64,000 bases of DNA, taken from positions 1 to 64,000 of the forward strand of contig JAKSLD010000017.1 in NCBI GenBank assembly GCA_024401395.1, read 5' to 3'. This document shows positions 8,083 through 16,145 of this stretch, piece after piece. The DNA comes from Bacteroidales bacterium. Lineage in GTDB: Bacteria; Bacteroidota; Bacteroidia; Bacteroidales; Marinilabiliaceae. Positions within the stretch are counted from its first letter, which is position 1, and each line of letters opens with the position of its first letter. Both the position numbers and the translations under genes were made by a program. Below the pieces are notes generated by a model that had not been told where the DNA came from, did no database searches, and saw nothing but the letters and a program-made list of their open reading frames with translations.

Positions 8083-11000
8083 ATGTTTCGATTGTTAGTT
8101 GTAATACTATTATGTTTGACTTTCTATCCTGCAGAGGTAAAAGGGCAGTCAGGTAAAGACAAGTATAAGTTGCAGTCGGATATGCCGTATCTGGAGCCAT
8201 GTACGATGCAGTTGCCCTCAAATTCGATAAATGATATCATGGAGGATGATGAGGGCTTTGTTTGGATGAGTACAAAAAATGGCGTGGCAAGGTATGATGG
8301 TATCGCTTTTACGTTGTATGGAGATAAGCCAGGTGTCCGCAAAAGACAGGGTAACTTTTATACTCGTCTAATGGATAATGTAGATAAGACGGCTATTCTG
8401 GCGATAAATAATTCTGGCAGTGGTTTTATTACCATAGATAAGAAAGATCATCATATTACCGAGCATTTTTATCGTATGAAGGATGGCTCGGATATTAGAA
8501 TAGGAGCAAGTCCTTCTATAGTTAATTTCAAGGATTCGTTGTTTCTTGTGTATTCAAATCGTTCGCTGAGAATGATCAGGAAGCAAGATGCTGTGATAGT
8601 TTGTTCCGATTCTACCTATCAAGGTGCTGTGAGGTTATGTCCCAAGGAAGATGGAGCATTTTTGGTATTTAAAAATGATGTGTTCGAAGTAGTTTATGAT
8701 GGAGAGAAGATCTTGTACAATCGGTTGCCAATAGATTTCGAAAACCGAGTGATATCGGTGTATGAAATATCGGATGATGATTTGTATGTAGTACAGATGA
8801 ATAATGGTCTTTACGATTTTCATAGAGTTAATCTGAAAACGAAAGAGAGATCGTATCATTTTTCCACGAAAAAGCCGTCAAGGGGTATTGCGATAATGGG
8901 GGATGGAGTATGGGTAGGAACAAATATAAGCCTCGATTTTTATTCATATAAAACGAAGCAGGTTCGTTCATTTACGGTACAGAATTCAAGATTATCAAAT
9001 CCACATATCACATCGCTTTGTAAATCCAAGCATCAGCCTATAGTATGGATAGGAACAGAAGATGGCCTTGTGAAAAACGATTACTATTCGTCGAAATTCT
9101 TGTATTTTGATTTGTATCAATGTACAGATGCCATGACTGTTAGTTCTCGTTTAGTAGTGAAAGATTCGCGAGGTGATTATTGGTTGTCCAGTGGAGGATG
9201 TTTATACAGGAAGAAACAATCAGAGGCAAAGTTCGAAGAGTTTACTTTGGAAGGCGTTTTGGATAATAATAATCGTTCTATCAATATTGTTGAATCTTCG
9301 GATAAAGATAAACTGTATATAGTGCTAACAAAAGAAGTCTATGAGTACGACCTCGCAACTGATAAATACAGATTACTGCATAAGTCGGTAAATAATAAAT
9401 CAATAACCTCTGTTCAGATGCTGGGTAATGGTCTAGTATGGTCAGAGGGGGTGAAAGGTTTTTGCCTTTTGGATTTGGATAGGCTTCATTATAAACATAT
9501 AAAATATATCGAGGAGTACGATAATAAAAATCCTCCTATAGTAGACATTCGAGCAGACGGTGACTCATTGTTATGGATATTGAACAATAAGTATGGGTTA
9601 GCTGCTTATGATATTAAGAAAGATGAATTCAGAGAATTTCCGTCTTTTGCTGAACAAGCAAAAAATACTACAGGTTTTAAGGATTTGCGAGTTTTGTATA
9701 GACACGGAGAGTGCGAGTTGTGGGTTTTGAGTGGATATGGTCTGTATTATTATCTGCCCAATAGAGGGAAATTGGTAAAAGTTGAATATTCTCCATTTTT
9801 TACTTCGTCTGCGCAATCCATAGCGACTGACAGCTTGGACAATGTGTGGATTGGTTCGGAGTATGGTATAGCTTGTATAAACAATACGGATGGTCGAGTA
9901 TATGAGTATTCCAATCAGGCATACAATATTCCCAAGGATATACAGAATAAGGCATCCAGCGTATCTTCTGATGGACATGTAATAATGACTGGAGGCTCTA
10001 GCTTCGTGGAGTTTTCAATTGATAATTTTTCTTCTAACGACTATTTCCCTATGCCTACGATTACGCAGTATCAGTATAGGGATGCTAAATCGGGTGACTT
10101 TGATAAGCTGACTCAGGTGTGGAATGATGTCGTTGTGGATAGTATTGTGACTGTGCCTGCAGGTGTGAGGTCGGTGAGCCTGAATGTGAGGGTACTTAAT
10201 TATTCCAAGTCGGAGTATAATACCATTCAGTGGCGCAAGGAGGGAGAGGCGCGGTGGAGAGAGAATCACACTATGATACCATTGCTGCTGACCAATCTAG
10301 ACCCTGGAGTGACAAAATTAGAGTTGCGTACAGTCCCTATATATACTAATGAGGCGGTAGATATGCCTATTAAGAGAGTGTATATCAACAAAGAGGTATA
10401 CCTGTATGAAAAGCTATGGTTCAAGGTGCTGATGTGGGCATTCGGTATAGCGACTATCATCTCTATTTTCTTCATGAGAGCGAGAATGCAGATGCTGCAG
10501 AGGCTCAAATTGCAAGCGGAAGTTGATAGACAGACCAGTGAGTTGCAGTTGGCATACGCTCGTCTGACTGATTCTCAGAAGAAAGTGGAGAAGCAGAATA
10601 TGGAACTGACACAACTAAGTGCTAACTTGGAGAATCAGGTCAAAGAGAGAACCGCAGAGCTAGAGAAGGAGAAGGCGAGAATTGAGGAAGGCAGTAAGCT
10701 GAAGTCAGTATTCCTTGCAAATTTGAGTCACGAGGTGAGGACTCCGATGAACTGTATCGTAGGTTTTGCCAAGTTGCTTGCCGACCCTACGACAACCAAA
10801 GAAGAGAGTGCAGAATTTGTTCACCTTATAAAAGAGAGTGCCAACTCGCTGTTGGCGCTGTTGGGAGACTTGCTAGATGTGTCGCGAATAGAGAGCGGAC
10901 AGATGCGAGTGAATTTTGCTTCATTCCCTGTGATGAAAGATTTGAACGATATCTATAAGATGTTGTTGATAGAGAAGAAGAAAGCCAAGGTAGATTTTCA

Positions 11001-11448
11001 GCTGAATGTCACAGCCAGTGTTTCGGACGTCGTGCTTAATTCTGATAGAGATAGATTTAAACAGATTATTATCAATTTGGTGTATAATGCCTTTAAATTT
11101 ACCGAAGAAGGTCATGTGGCTATAAATGCCAGTGTGGTCGAGAGCGAAGATTTGAGGCTTTATGATTACCCTAATACATTTGCGAGACCAACAGCAGAAA
11201 ACCTGTTGTTGATTTCGATAGAAGATACCGGTATCGGTATGCCAGCAGATAAGTTGGACGTGATATTTGAGCCGTTCAGAAAATTGAACAATAACAAGAC
11301 CCTTTATCCAGGATTAGGATTAGGCCTTAATATCTGTAAGAACTTGATAAAATTACTAGGAGGACAGATATGGGTAACCAGTATCGAGAATATGGGTACT
11401 ACCTTCTTCTTCTTCCTGCCGATACCAAAGGTTGAGGATGTTGGTTAG
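8083..11448 (+). CDS. Propeller-type sensor histidine kinase without receiver or DNA-binding domain
   Basis: The 1121-aa protein has a signal peptide (about 1-22), then two-component-regulator propeller repeats (about 40-670; motifs such as GFVWMSTKNGVARYDG, VWIGTEDGL and VWIGSEYGIA). A Y_Y_Y-like domain, a transmembrane helix (about 785-805) and a long coiled coil follow. The HisKA domain has SHEVRTPMN (phosphorylatable His883), and the HATPase domain has the N, G1 (EDTGIGMP) and G2 (GLGLGLN) boxes. This is the architecture of hybrid glycan regulators with the C-terminal receiver and AraC domains missing. The periplasmic propeller probably senses an oligosaccharide or envelope signal. The response regulator is not in the vicinity. 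I used the ATG at 8083 rather than upstream TTG codons. Confidence 0.85.
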   Translation: MFRLLVVILLCLTFYPAEVKGQSGKDKYKLQSDMPYLEPCTMQLPSNSINDIMEDDEGFVWMSTKNGVARYDGIAFTLYGDKPGVRKRQGNFYTRLMDNVDKTAILAINNSGSGFITIDKKDHHITEHFYRMKDGSDIRIGASPSIVNFKDSLFLVYSNRSLRMIRKQDAVIVCSDSTYQGAVRLCPKEDGAFLVFKNDVFEVVYDGEKILYNRLPIDFENRVISVYEISDDDLYVVQMNNGLYDFHRVNLKTKERSYHFSTKKPSRGIAIMGDGVWVGTNISLDFYSYKTKQVRSFTVQNSRLSNPHITSLCKSKHQPIVWIGTEDGLVKNDYYSSKFLYFDLYQCTDAMTVSSRLVVKDSRGDYWLSSGGCLYRKKQSEAKFEEFTLEGVLDNNNRSINIVESSDKDKLYIVLTKEVYEYDLATDKYRLLHKSVNNKSITSVQMLGNGLVWSEGVKGFCLLDLDRLHYKHIKYIEEYDNKNPPIVDIRADGDSLLWILNNKYGLAAYDIKKDEFREFPSFAEQAKNTTGFKDLRVLYRHGECELWVLSGYGLYYYLPNRGKLVKVEYSPFFTSSAQSIATDSLDNVWIGSEYGIACINNTDGRVYEYSNQAYNIPKDIQNKASSVSSDGHVIMTGGSSFVEFSIDNFSSNDYFPMPTITQYQYRDAKSGDFDKLTQVWNDVVVDSIVTVPAGVRSVSLNVRVLNYSKSEYNTIQWRKEGEARWRENHTMIPLLLTNLDPGVTKLELRTVPIYTNEAVDMPIKRVYINKEVYLYEKLWFKVLMWAFGIATIISIFFMRARMQMLQRLKLQAEVDRQTSELQLAYARLTDSQKKVEKQNMELTQLSANLENQVKERTAELEKEKARIEEGSKLKSVFLANLSHEVRTPMNCIVGFAKLLADPTTTKEESAEFVHLIKESANSLLALLGDLLDVSRIESGQMRVNFASFPVMKDLNDIYKMLLIEKKKAKVDFQLNVTASVSDVVLNSDRDRFKQIIINLVYNAFKFTEEGHVAINASVVESEDLRLYDYPNTFARPTAENLLLISIEDTGIGMPADKLDVIFEPFRKLNNNKTLYPGLGLGLNICKNLIKLLGGQIWVTSIENMGTTFFFFLPIPKVEDVG

Positions 11449-11489
11449 GGAATATTTTACGATTCCGGTCTTATAAAAGGGAAACAGAG

Positions 11490-12281
11490 ATGATGCATAT
11501 ACATTATATAAAGCAGTGCATTAGGCATTTCGTGAAAGCCAAGCATTGGCGTGGGTTCGGTATACATAGTCCGTATGTCTACCATTTACAGCGTCATATA
11601 ATTTCGACAGATAAATTAAGCGACAGAGAACTGAGACAACGGGTAAGAAAGTATAGGAAAGAATTACTGAGGAACAAAAGCAGGATAGCTCTCAACGATT
11701 TAGGTACTGGAAATGCGAAAGACGGCATAGTCTCAAAAATTGTGAAGAGAGCTGCTGTGAGTGAAAAAAGCGGTATGCTGCTTTCCAGATTAGCTGCTGA
11801 TTATAAACCGGATATGGTATTAGAGCTAGGTACGTCACTTGGCGTAGGTACCGCTTATCTGGCATTAGGGAGTGGGGTAGGAGTTGAAGTTCTCACTATC
11901 GAAGGCAGCCCAGAGTGCTCAAAAGTGGCACAATCAACGTTGGCAAAGCATGGCATCCAGAATGTACAGCTGCTTACAGGTGGTTTTGACGAAGTTTTGC
12001 CACAGCTACTAGACAGTATGAAAGGGAGAAGAGTGATGGTCTACCTTGATGGTAATCATACATACGAAGCCACGATGAGGTATTTTCAGATGCTAAAAGG
12101 AGTCTCAGAGCAGAATATGATGATAGTATTAGATGATATACATTTGCATTTAGGTATGTCGCAGGCGTGGAAAGAGATCTGTCAGATGACCGATGTAACA
12201 ACTACTATAGACCTGATGAGAATGGGAATTGTTGTTTTCCGTTCCGGTGCGCAAAAAGAGCAATATGTATTGAGATGGTAA
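11490..12281 (+). CDS. Class I SAM-dependent methyltransferase
   Basis: The 263-aa cytoplasmic protein has a Rossmann-type methyltransferase core. The SAM-binding glycine motif is LELGTSLGVGTAYLA (about residues 113-127), the acidic residue closing strand 2 lies in TIEGSPE, and YLDGNHTYEAT (about 183-193) resembles the metal and substrate region of catechol O-methyltransferase-like family 24 enzymes. It is preceded by the basic, aromatic N-terminus often seen in Bacteroidetes homologues. It sits between two sensor genes and starts 41 bp after the first. The methyl acceptor is not predictable. Confidence 0.8.
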   Translation: MMHIHYIKQCIRHFVKAKHWRGFGIHSPYVYHLQRHIISTDKLSDRELRQRVRKYRKELLRNKSRIALNDLGTGNAKDGIVSKIVKRAAVSEKSGMLLSRLAADYKPDMVLELGTSLGVGTAYLALGSGVGVEVLTIEGSPECSKVAQSTLAKHGIQNVQLLTGGFDEVLPQLLDSMKGRRVMVYLDGNHTYEATMRYFQMLKGVSEQNMMIVLDDIHLHLGMSQAWKEICQMTDVTTTIDLMRMGIVVFRSGAQKEQYVLRW

Positions 12282-12291
12282 AAAGAAGAAA

Positions 12292-12322
12292 GCCTTGTTG
12301 ATACCATCGCGGTCAACAAGGC
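12292..12322. terminator. Hairpin after the methyltransferase gene
   Basis: A 10-bp perfect stem (GCCTTGTTGA paired with TCAACAAGGC) lies just downstream of the methyltransferase stop. The T run on the plus side is weak. On the minus side the tail is T-rich, so it could act in both directions or attenuate. Confidence 0.55.
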
Positions 12323-12367
12323 TGATACTTTAACCAAATAAAACTCTGAAAATTATGAAAAAACGCA

Positions 12368-12375
12368 TAACTTTG
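12368..12375 (+). promoter_or_regulatory. -7 box for the TPR sensor gene
   Basis: TAACTTTG matches TAnnTTTG exactly. Because it lies downstream of the first in-frame ATG (12355), it argues for a later start codon at 12400 or 12409. Confidence 0.5.
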
Positions 12376-12408
12376 TATATACAACATCTGTGCCAAAAAA
12401 TGGATATT

Positions 12409-14385
12409 ATGAATAAAGGCCGCATAAGACATACGGTATTGTTGACAATAGTGACAGTTATCTGTTGCTTGTGGACTTCTTGTGATGGGGTAGGGAAAAG
12501 AGGTTTGGACAATATATACACAGCAGAGCAGAAGGCCAAGATAGAGAGCGGTCTGCGTCAGTTGAATGATCTTCAGCTTGATGGAGTGACAAAAGTATCG
12601 ACTAAGAATGTAAGAGATTCGATATTTTTGCGGCATATGGTTGCCAATAGGCTTATGGCCCACAGAATGAGACATCAGGCTAATTTTCTAAGGGCTATAG
12701 ATTATGGTCGTATAGCATATAATAAAGCAGTCCTGGTAGAAGATACGATTGAAATTGTGATGAATCTAAATGAGATCGGAACAAATTTCAGGCGTATAGG
12801 AGCATTGTCAGGAGCCTTGGAACATCATTATAAGGCATTAGCTATTGCGGGGCTCTATTCAGATACTGCAGATCTGCTTAATAAGCGAAATCTGACATAC
12901 GCTTATAATGGTATTGGAAACATAGCTATGTCTATGCACAATAACAACGAGGCAAAGAGATGTTTTCAGAGAGGTCTGCAACTAGAAAAAGAAATAGATA
13001 GTAAGATCGGCCTTGCAATAAATTATGCAAATCTCGGCTCTATAATGCAAGATGAGTGTAAATATGACTCTGCATTGTATTATTATGAGTTGTCTTATAA
13101 AATGAACCAGTTGTGTGGGTCAACATTAGGACAAGCATTATGTCATAATCATTTTGGTTCTCTTTTTGAAGTCCAAAATCTATTGGATTCGGCAAAGGTG
13201 AGATATCAGAAAGGCTATACTATGCTGACATCCTTATCGGACAAGTGGCATTGGCTGGTAAGCTGTGTTTCATTAGGTCGAGTATTGCTCAAGATGGGGC
13301 AACTTGAGGAAGCAGAAAAATACCTGTTGAATGCCAGAGATATAGCTACGACTGCGGATGCAACAGAGTCTCTGGGTGAGGCTCACGAGTTGTTGGCAGA
13401 GTTGTATCGTAAGAAAGGTGATTTCAATAAGGCATTGGATGAGGTTGCAAAGACGCGAGAACTCAATGATGCTATACGTAGTGAAATTCTTACAAGTACA
13501 TTCAATAATGCTCAGATAGCATACATACGAGACAAAGAGTCGCGCGAAGTAGAGATATTGAACGACAGAAAATTGTCAGAAGACAGGCAGAACAAGATGT
13601 GGAAAATAATCTCAGCTGTAATAATAGTAGTATTGCTGATTATTATTGTACAGATGTGGATTACATCCAGATTTGTGAAAAAGCGCAATATGTCTTTGAA
13701 AAAGATGCAAGCAGATAAGAATAAGGTCTTCGAGGTAATATCGTCCGAGATGAGGCAGCCTGCTATGGAGCAAAGAAATACATTGCAGTATATCATTGAG
13801 AATCAGGATGAATTGACCAGACAGGAGAGAAAAGAATATCTGATACAAGCATACGGAAGTGCGGTTAAGCAAGTAGATTTGTTGAGTAACTTGCTGACTT
13901 GGTCGCATATAAAGTTGGGTGATATGAAACCTAATGTTACACTGGTCAATTTGTGCCAGATTGTAACAGAGGCTATTGATATACTACATTTGTCGGCTAA
14001 GCAGAAAAATATATCCTTCGTGCTACCATACGACAATGGACTGATGGTCAAGGCAGATTCAGAGATGTTGATGTGTATTGTCCTTAATTTGATATCTAAT
14101 GCGATAAAGTATTCATATGCTGGAGGAGAGATATCCATAAAATATAAGGAAGATGCCTTTACGAGGACGCTTTGCGTTGAGGACAGAGGAATAGGAATGG
14201 ACGAAATGCAGTTGGCATCAGTATTAAAGCCTACACAGATAGATAGCGATGTGTCATACGATAAGATAGCGGGATTAGGATTGTGTATCAGTCTTGCGTT
14301 GGCTAAGAGTAATAATGGTAAGTTGACAGCAGAGAGCAGGCAGCACAGAGGGACAACGTTTATGTTGACATTACCTAAAGGATAA
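12409..14385 (+). CDS. TPR sensor kinase-like lipoprotein lacking the phospho-accepting histidine
   Basis: The 658-aa protein starts with a lipoprotein signal (lipobox LWTSC), continues with about six TPR-type helical repeats (to about residue 380) and a transmembrane helix (about 400-420), and ends in a kinase core. The HATPase part is intact: N box (LNLISNAIKYS), G1 (EDRGIGM) and G2 (GLGLCIS). Where the dimerisation helix should read HDLRSP or HELR, the sequence is SSEMRQPA, so Ser446 stands in place of the phosphorylated His. It therefore cannot autophosphorylate in the usual way; it may bind ATP, scaffold another kinase or act as a phosphatase-like partner. In-frame ATGs at 12355 and 12400 exist; 12409 gives a clean lipoprotein signal after the promoter box. 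A terminator follows. Confidence 0.8.
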   Translation: MNKGRIRHTVLLTIVTVICCLWTSCDGVGKRGLDNIYTAEQKAKIESGLRQLNDLQLDGVTKVSTKNVRDSIFLRHMVANRLMAHRMRHQANFLRAIDYGRIAYNKAVLVEDTIEIVMNLNEIGTNFRRIGALSGALEHHYKALAIAGLYSDTADLLNKRNLTYAYNGIGNIAMSMHNNNEAKRCFQRGLQLEKEIDSKIGLAINYANLGSIMQDECKYDSALYYYELSYKMNQLCGSTLGQALCHNHFGSLFEVQNLLDSAKVRYQKGYTMLTSLSDKWHWLVSCVSLGRVLLKMGQLEEAEKYLLNARDIATTADATESLGEAHELLAELYRKKGDFNKALDEVAKTRELNDAIRSEILTSTFNNAQIAYIRDKESREVEILNDRKLSEDRQNKMWKIISAVIIVVLLIIIVQMWITSRFVKKRNMSLKKMQADKNKVFEVISSEMRQPAMEQRNTLQYIIENQDELTRQERKEYLIQAYGSAVKQVDLLSNLLTWSHIKLGDMKPNVTLVNLCQIVTEAIDILHLSAKQKNISFVLPYDNGLMVKADSEMLMCIVLNLISNAIKYSYAGGEISIKYKEDAFTRTLCVEDRGIGMDEMQLASVLKPTQIDSDVSYDKIAGLGLCISLALAKSNNGKLTAESRQHRGTTFMLTLPKG

Positions 14386-14389
14386 TAAA

Positions 14390-14422
14390 AAAGCCGTGAC
14401 TCTTTGTAAGGAGCACGGCTTT
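14390..14422. terminator. Bidirectional terminator between convergent genes
   Basis: A 9-bp perfect stem (AAAGCCGTG paired with CACGGCTTT) is bordered by A and T runs. It separates the TPR sensor gene from the minus-strand nitroreductase gene. Confidence 0.85.
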
Positions 14423-14449
14423 AATATTGGTATGTCGGTATAGGGGTAT

Positions 14450-14971
14450 TTATTTAATGACCGATATTTTATCCCATGGCAGATTCTCTTCTTCGTATGG
14501 GCGACGTTGTTGGTCAGGGTGTCCGATGCCGATGACACATAAGACCTCAGATTGCTCAGGGAGAGAGAGAAGTTTCTTGATATTGGCAGAAGCATCATTA
14601 CCGTCTTTATCCTTGCGGAGTCGCATCTGAGCCCAACAAGAACCTAGACCGAGGCTATGAGCTGTGAGCTGAATCATTGTAGCAGCTATAGAAGTGTCCT
14701 CAATCCATACATCGGTAAGAGTAGTATCAGCTGCTACCACTACGGCAAGTTGTGCACCTGCCAAGAAATCGCCAGTCAATTCTTTAGCAGAAGCAAGAGA
14801 AGTGATTACGTCGCGATTTGTAACAAAAGTAAACTGCCAATCCTTGCAATTCTTAGATGTTGGGGCACACAAAGCTGCTGTCTGGAGCGCCTTGATATCA
14901 GACTCACTGATAGGCTCAGTAGTATATTTGCGTATGCTACGGCGTGTCTTTATGATGTCTAGAAGATTCAT
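14450..14971 (-). CDS. Nitroreductase family FMN oxidoreductase
   Basis: The 173-aa protein has the short-form nitroreductase signature: RRSIRKY near the N-terminus contacts FMN phosphate, APTSKNCKDWQF binds the flavin, and GLGSCWAQMRLRK forms the later FMN-contact segment. These dimeric NAD(P)H enzymes reduce nitro groups, quinones or other electron acceptors. The physiological substrate is not predictable. It is the last gene of a minus-strand run with the DedA gene (3-bp gap) and nrdG/nrdD upstream, which may link it to anaerobic redox metabolism. Confidence 0.85.
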   Translation of the reverse strand: MNLLDIIKTRRSIRKYTTEPISESDIKALQTAALCAPTSKNCKDWQFTFVTNRDVITSLASAKELTGDFLAGAQLAVVVAADTTLTDVWIEDTSIAATMIQLTAHSLGLGSCWAQMRLRKDKDGNDASANIKKLLSLPEQSEVLCVIGIGHPDQQRRPYEEENLPWDKISVIK

Positions 14972-14974
14972 ATC

Positions 14975-15619
14975 TTATGCTTTTGTAGTCTTTTTAGTGC
15001 TAAAGAAACGGTATGCGAGGAATGCTACGATTGCTATTCCGAGGAACAGGCAGATATATTTGAACTCTGTGCTGTATTCTGTAATCTTTGCCATCATCTC
15101 CTCCTCAGAAAAGAGACTCTGCATATAATAGCCAGCAGCGGCAAGCACGGCGTTCCATATTCCTGCACCCAAGAAAGTGAATATTAGGAATTTCCCCATG
15201 TGCATACGAGCAAGACCCGCAGGAATAGATATCAGCTGGCGGACAGCAGGAATCAGTCGGCCAATGAAAGTAGATATTGCACCATGCTTGTCGAAATAAT
15301 CCTCGGCAGTGCGTACCTTGTCACCGTCAAGAAGGCAAAGATGTCCCCAACGGCTGTCGGCGAACTTATATATAATAGGTCTGCCGATAAAATATGCCAA
15401 TCCATAATTGACCAGAGAGCCAATTATAGCACCGATTGTAGCGCAAAGCCATAATACGAAGATATTCATTTCGCCCGTACTCGCTGCGTGATATGCTGCT
15501 GGGGGTACTACGATTTCGGAAGGGAAAGGGATGAATGACGACTCAACAGCCATAAGAATCATGACTGTCCAGTAGTTGAGGTGCTCGAGACACCATTGTA
15601 CTATAGCAACTTCTTCCAT
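14975..15619 (-). CDS. DedA family membrane protein
   Basis: The 214-aa integral membrane protein has several hydrophobic segments. It has the DedA/SNARE-associated features: FIPFPSEIVVPPAAY in the first re-entrant region, then GALVNYGLAYFIGR-like sequence, and FIGRLIPAVRQLISIPAGLARM in the second region. DedA proteins are half-transporter-like proteins implicated in undecaprenyl-phosphate or phospholipid flipping and in membrane homeostasis. It lies 4 bp after nrdG and 3 bp before the nitroreductase gene, so all are probably cotranscribed. The transported lipid is inferred from family knowledge only. Confidence 0.88.
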   Translation of the reverse strand: MEEVAIVQWCLEHLNYWTVMILMAVESSFIPFPSEIVVPPAAYHAASTGEMNIFVLWLCATIGAIIGSLVNYGLAYFIGRPIIYKFADSRWGHLCLLDGDKVRTAEDYFDKHGAISTFIGRLIPAVRQLISIPAGLARMHMGKFLIFTFLGAGIWNAVLAAAGYYMQSLFSEEEMMAKITEYSTEFKYICLFLGIAIVAFLAYRFFSTKKTTKA

Positions 15620-15623
15620 TTAT

Positions 15624-16136
15624 TTAGGACAAATTAGGGAATGGGTTATAGTTGAATTCGACAGGTTTTCCCGTTTTGAGGCTCATCTGAGCATCAAGGA
15701 TACGCTGATTCGAACTTCCTCGGAAAAGGAGGTCGGTATCACGTAGAGCCTCAACATAACGGCCGTCAACCAAAACATCGACGTTAGCCAGAAGGTCTTT
15801 CTTGTCCGGATCGCTCAATATCTCCTCCAAGGTATAGCCTGAGTAGCACCAGATGGTCTTGTTACTCTTAGCCTTGATTATTCGTGCCAGCTGTGCAAAC
15901 CCTTTAGCCTGGAACATAGGATCGCCACCAGAGAAAGAGACATTACACAAATCATCGTCAAGAAGTTTTGTTGCGATGTCCTCAACCAGCATAGGAGTCC
16001 CAGCCATCATATCCCAAGATTGGGGATTGTGGCACCCTGGACATTTGTTTTCGCAACCTGCGCAGTATACAGAGTTGCGAAATCCAGGTCCGTCTACGGT
16101 TGTTGATTCAACTATCTTAAGAACGTAGATATGCAC
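15624..16136 (-). CDS. nrdG: Anaerobic ribonucleotide reductase activating protein
   Basis: The 170-aa radical SAM activase has the CX3CX2C cluster motif (CENKCPGCHNPQSW near residues 29-42) and the glycine motif FSGGDPMFQ. NrdG uses SAM and a 4Fe-4S cluster to put the glycyl radical on NrdD in the cytoplasm. It lies 9 bp after nrdD in the same operon, the usual arrangement. The length is normal for the family. Confidence 0.95.
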   Translation of the reverse strand: MHIYVLKIVESTTVDGPGFRNSVYCAGCENKCPGCHNPQSWDMMAGTPMLVEDIATKLLDDDLCNVSFSGGDPMFQAKGFAQLARIIKAKSNKTIWCYSGYTLEEILSDPDKKDLLANVDVLVDGRYVEALRDTDLLFRGSSNQRILDAQMSLKTGKPVEFNYNPFPNLS

Positions 16137-16145
16137 AATAAACGT

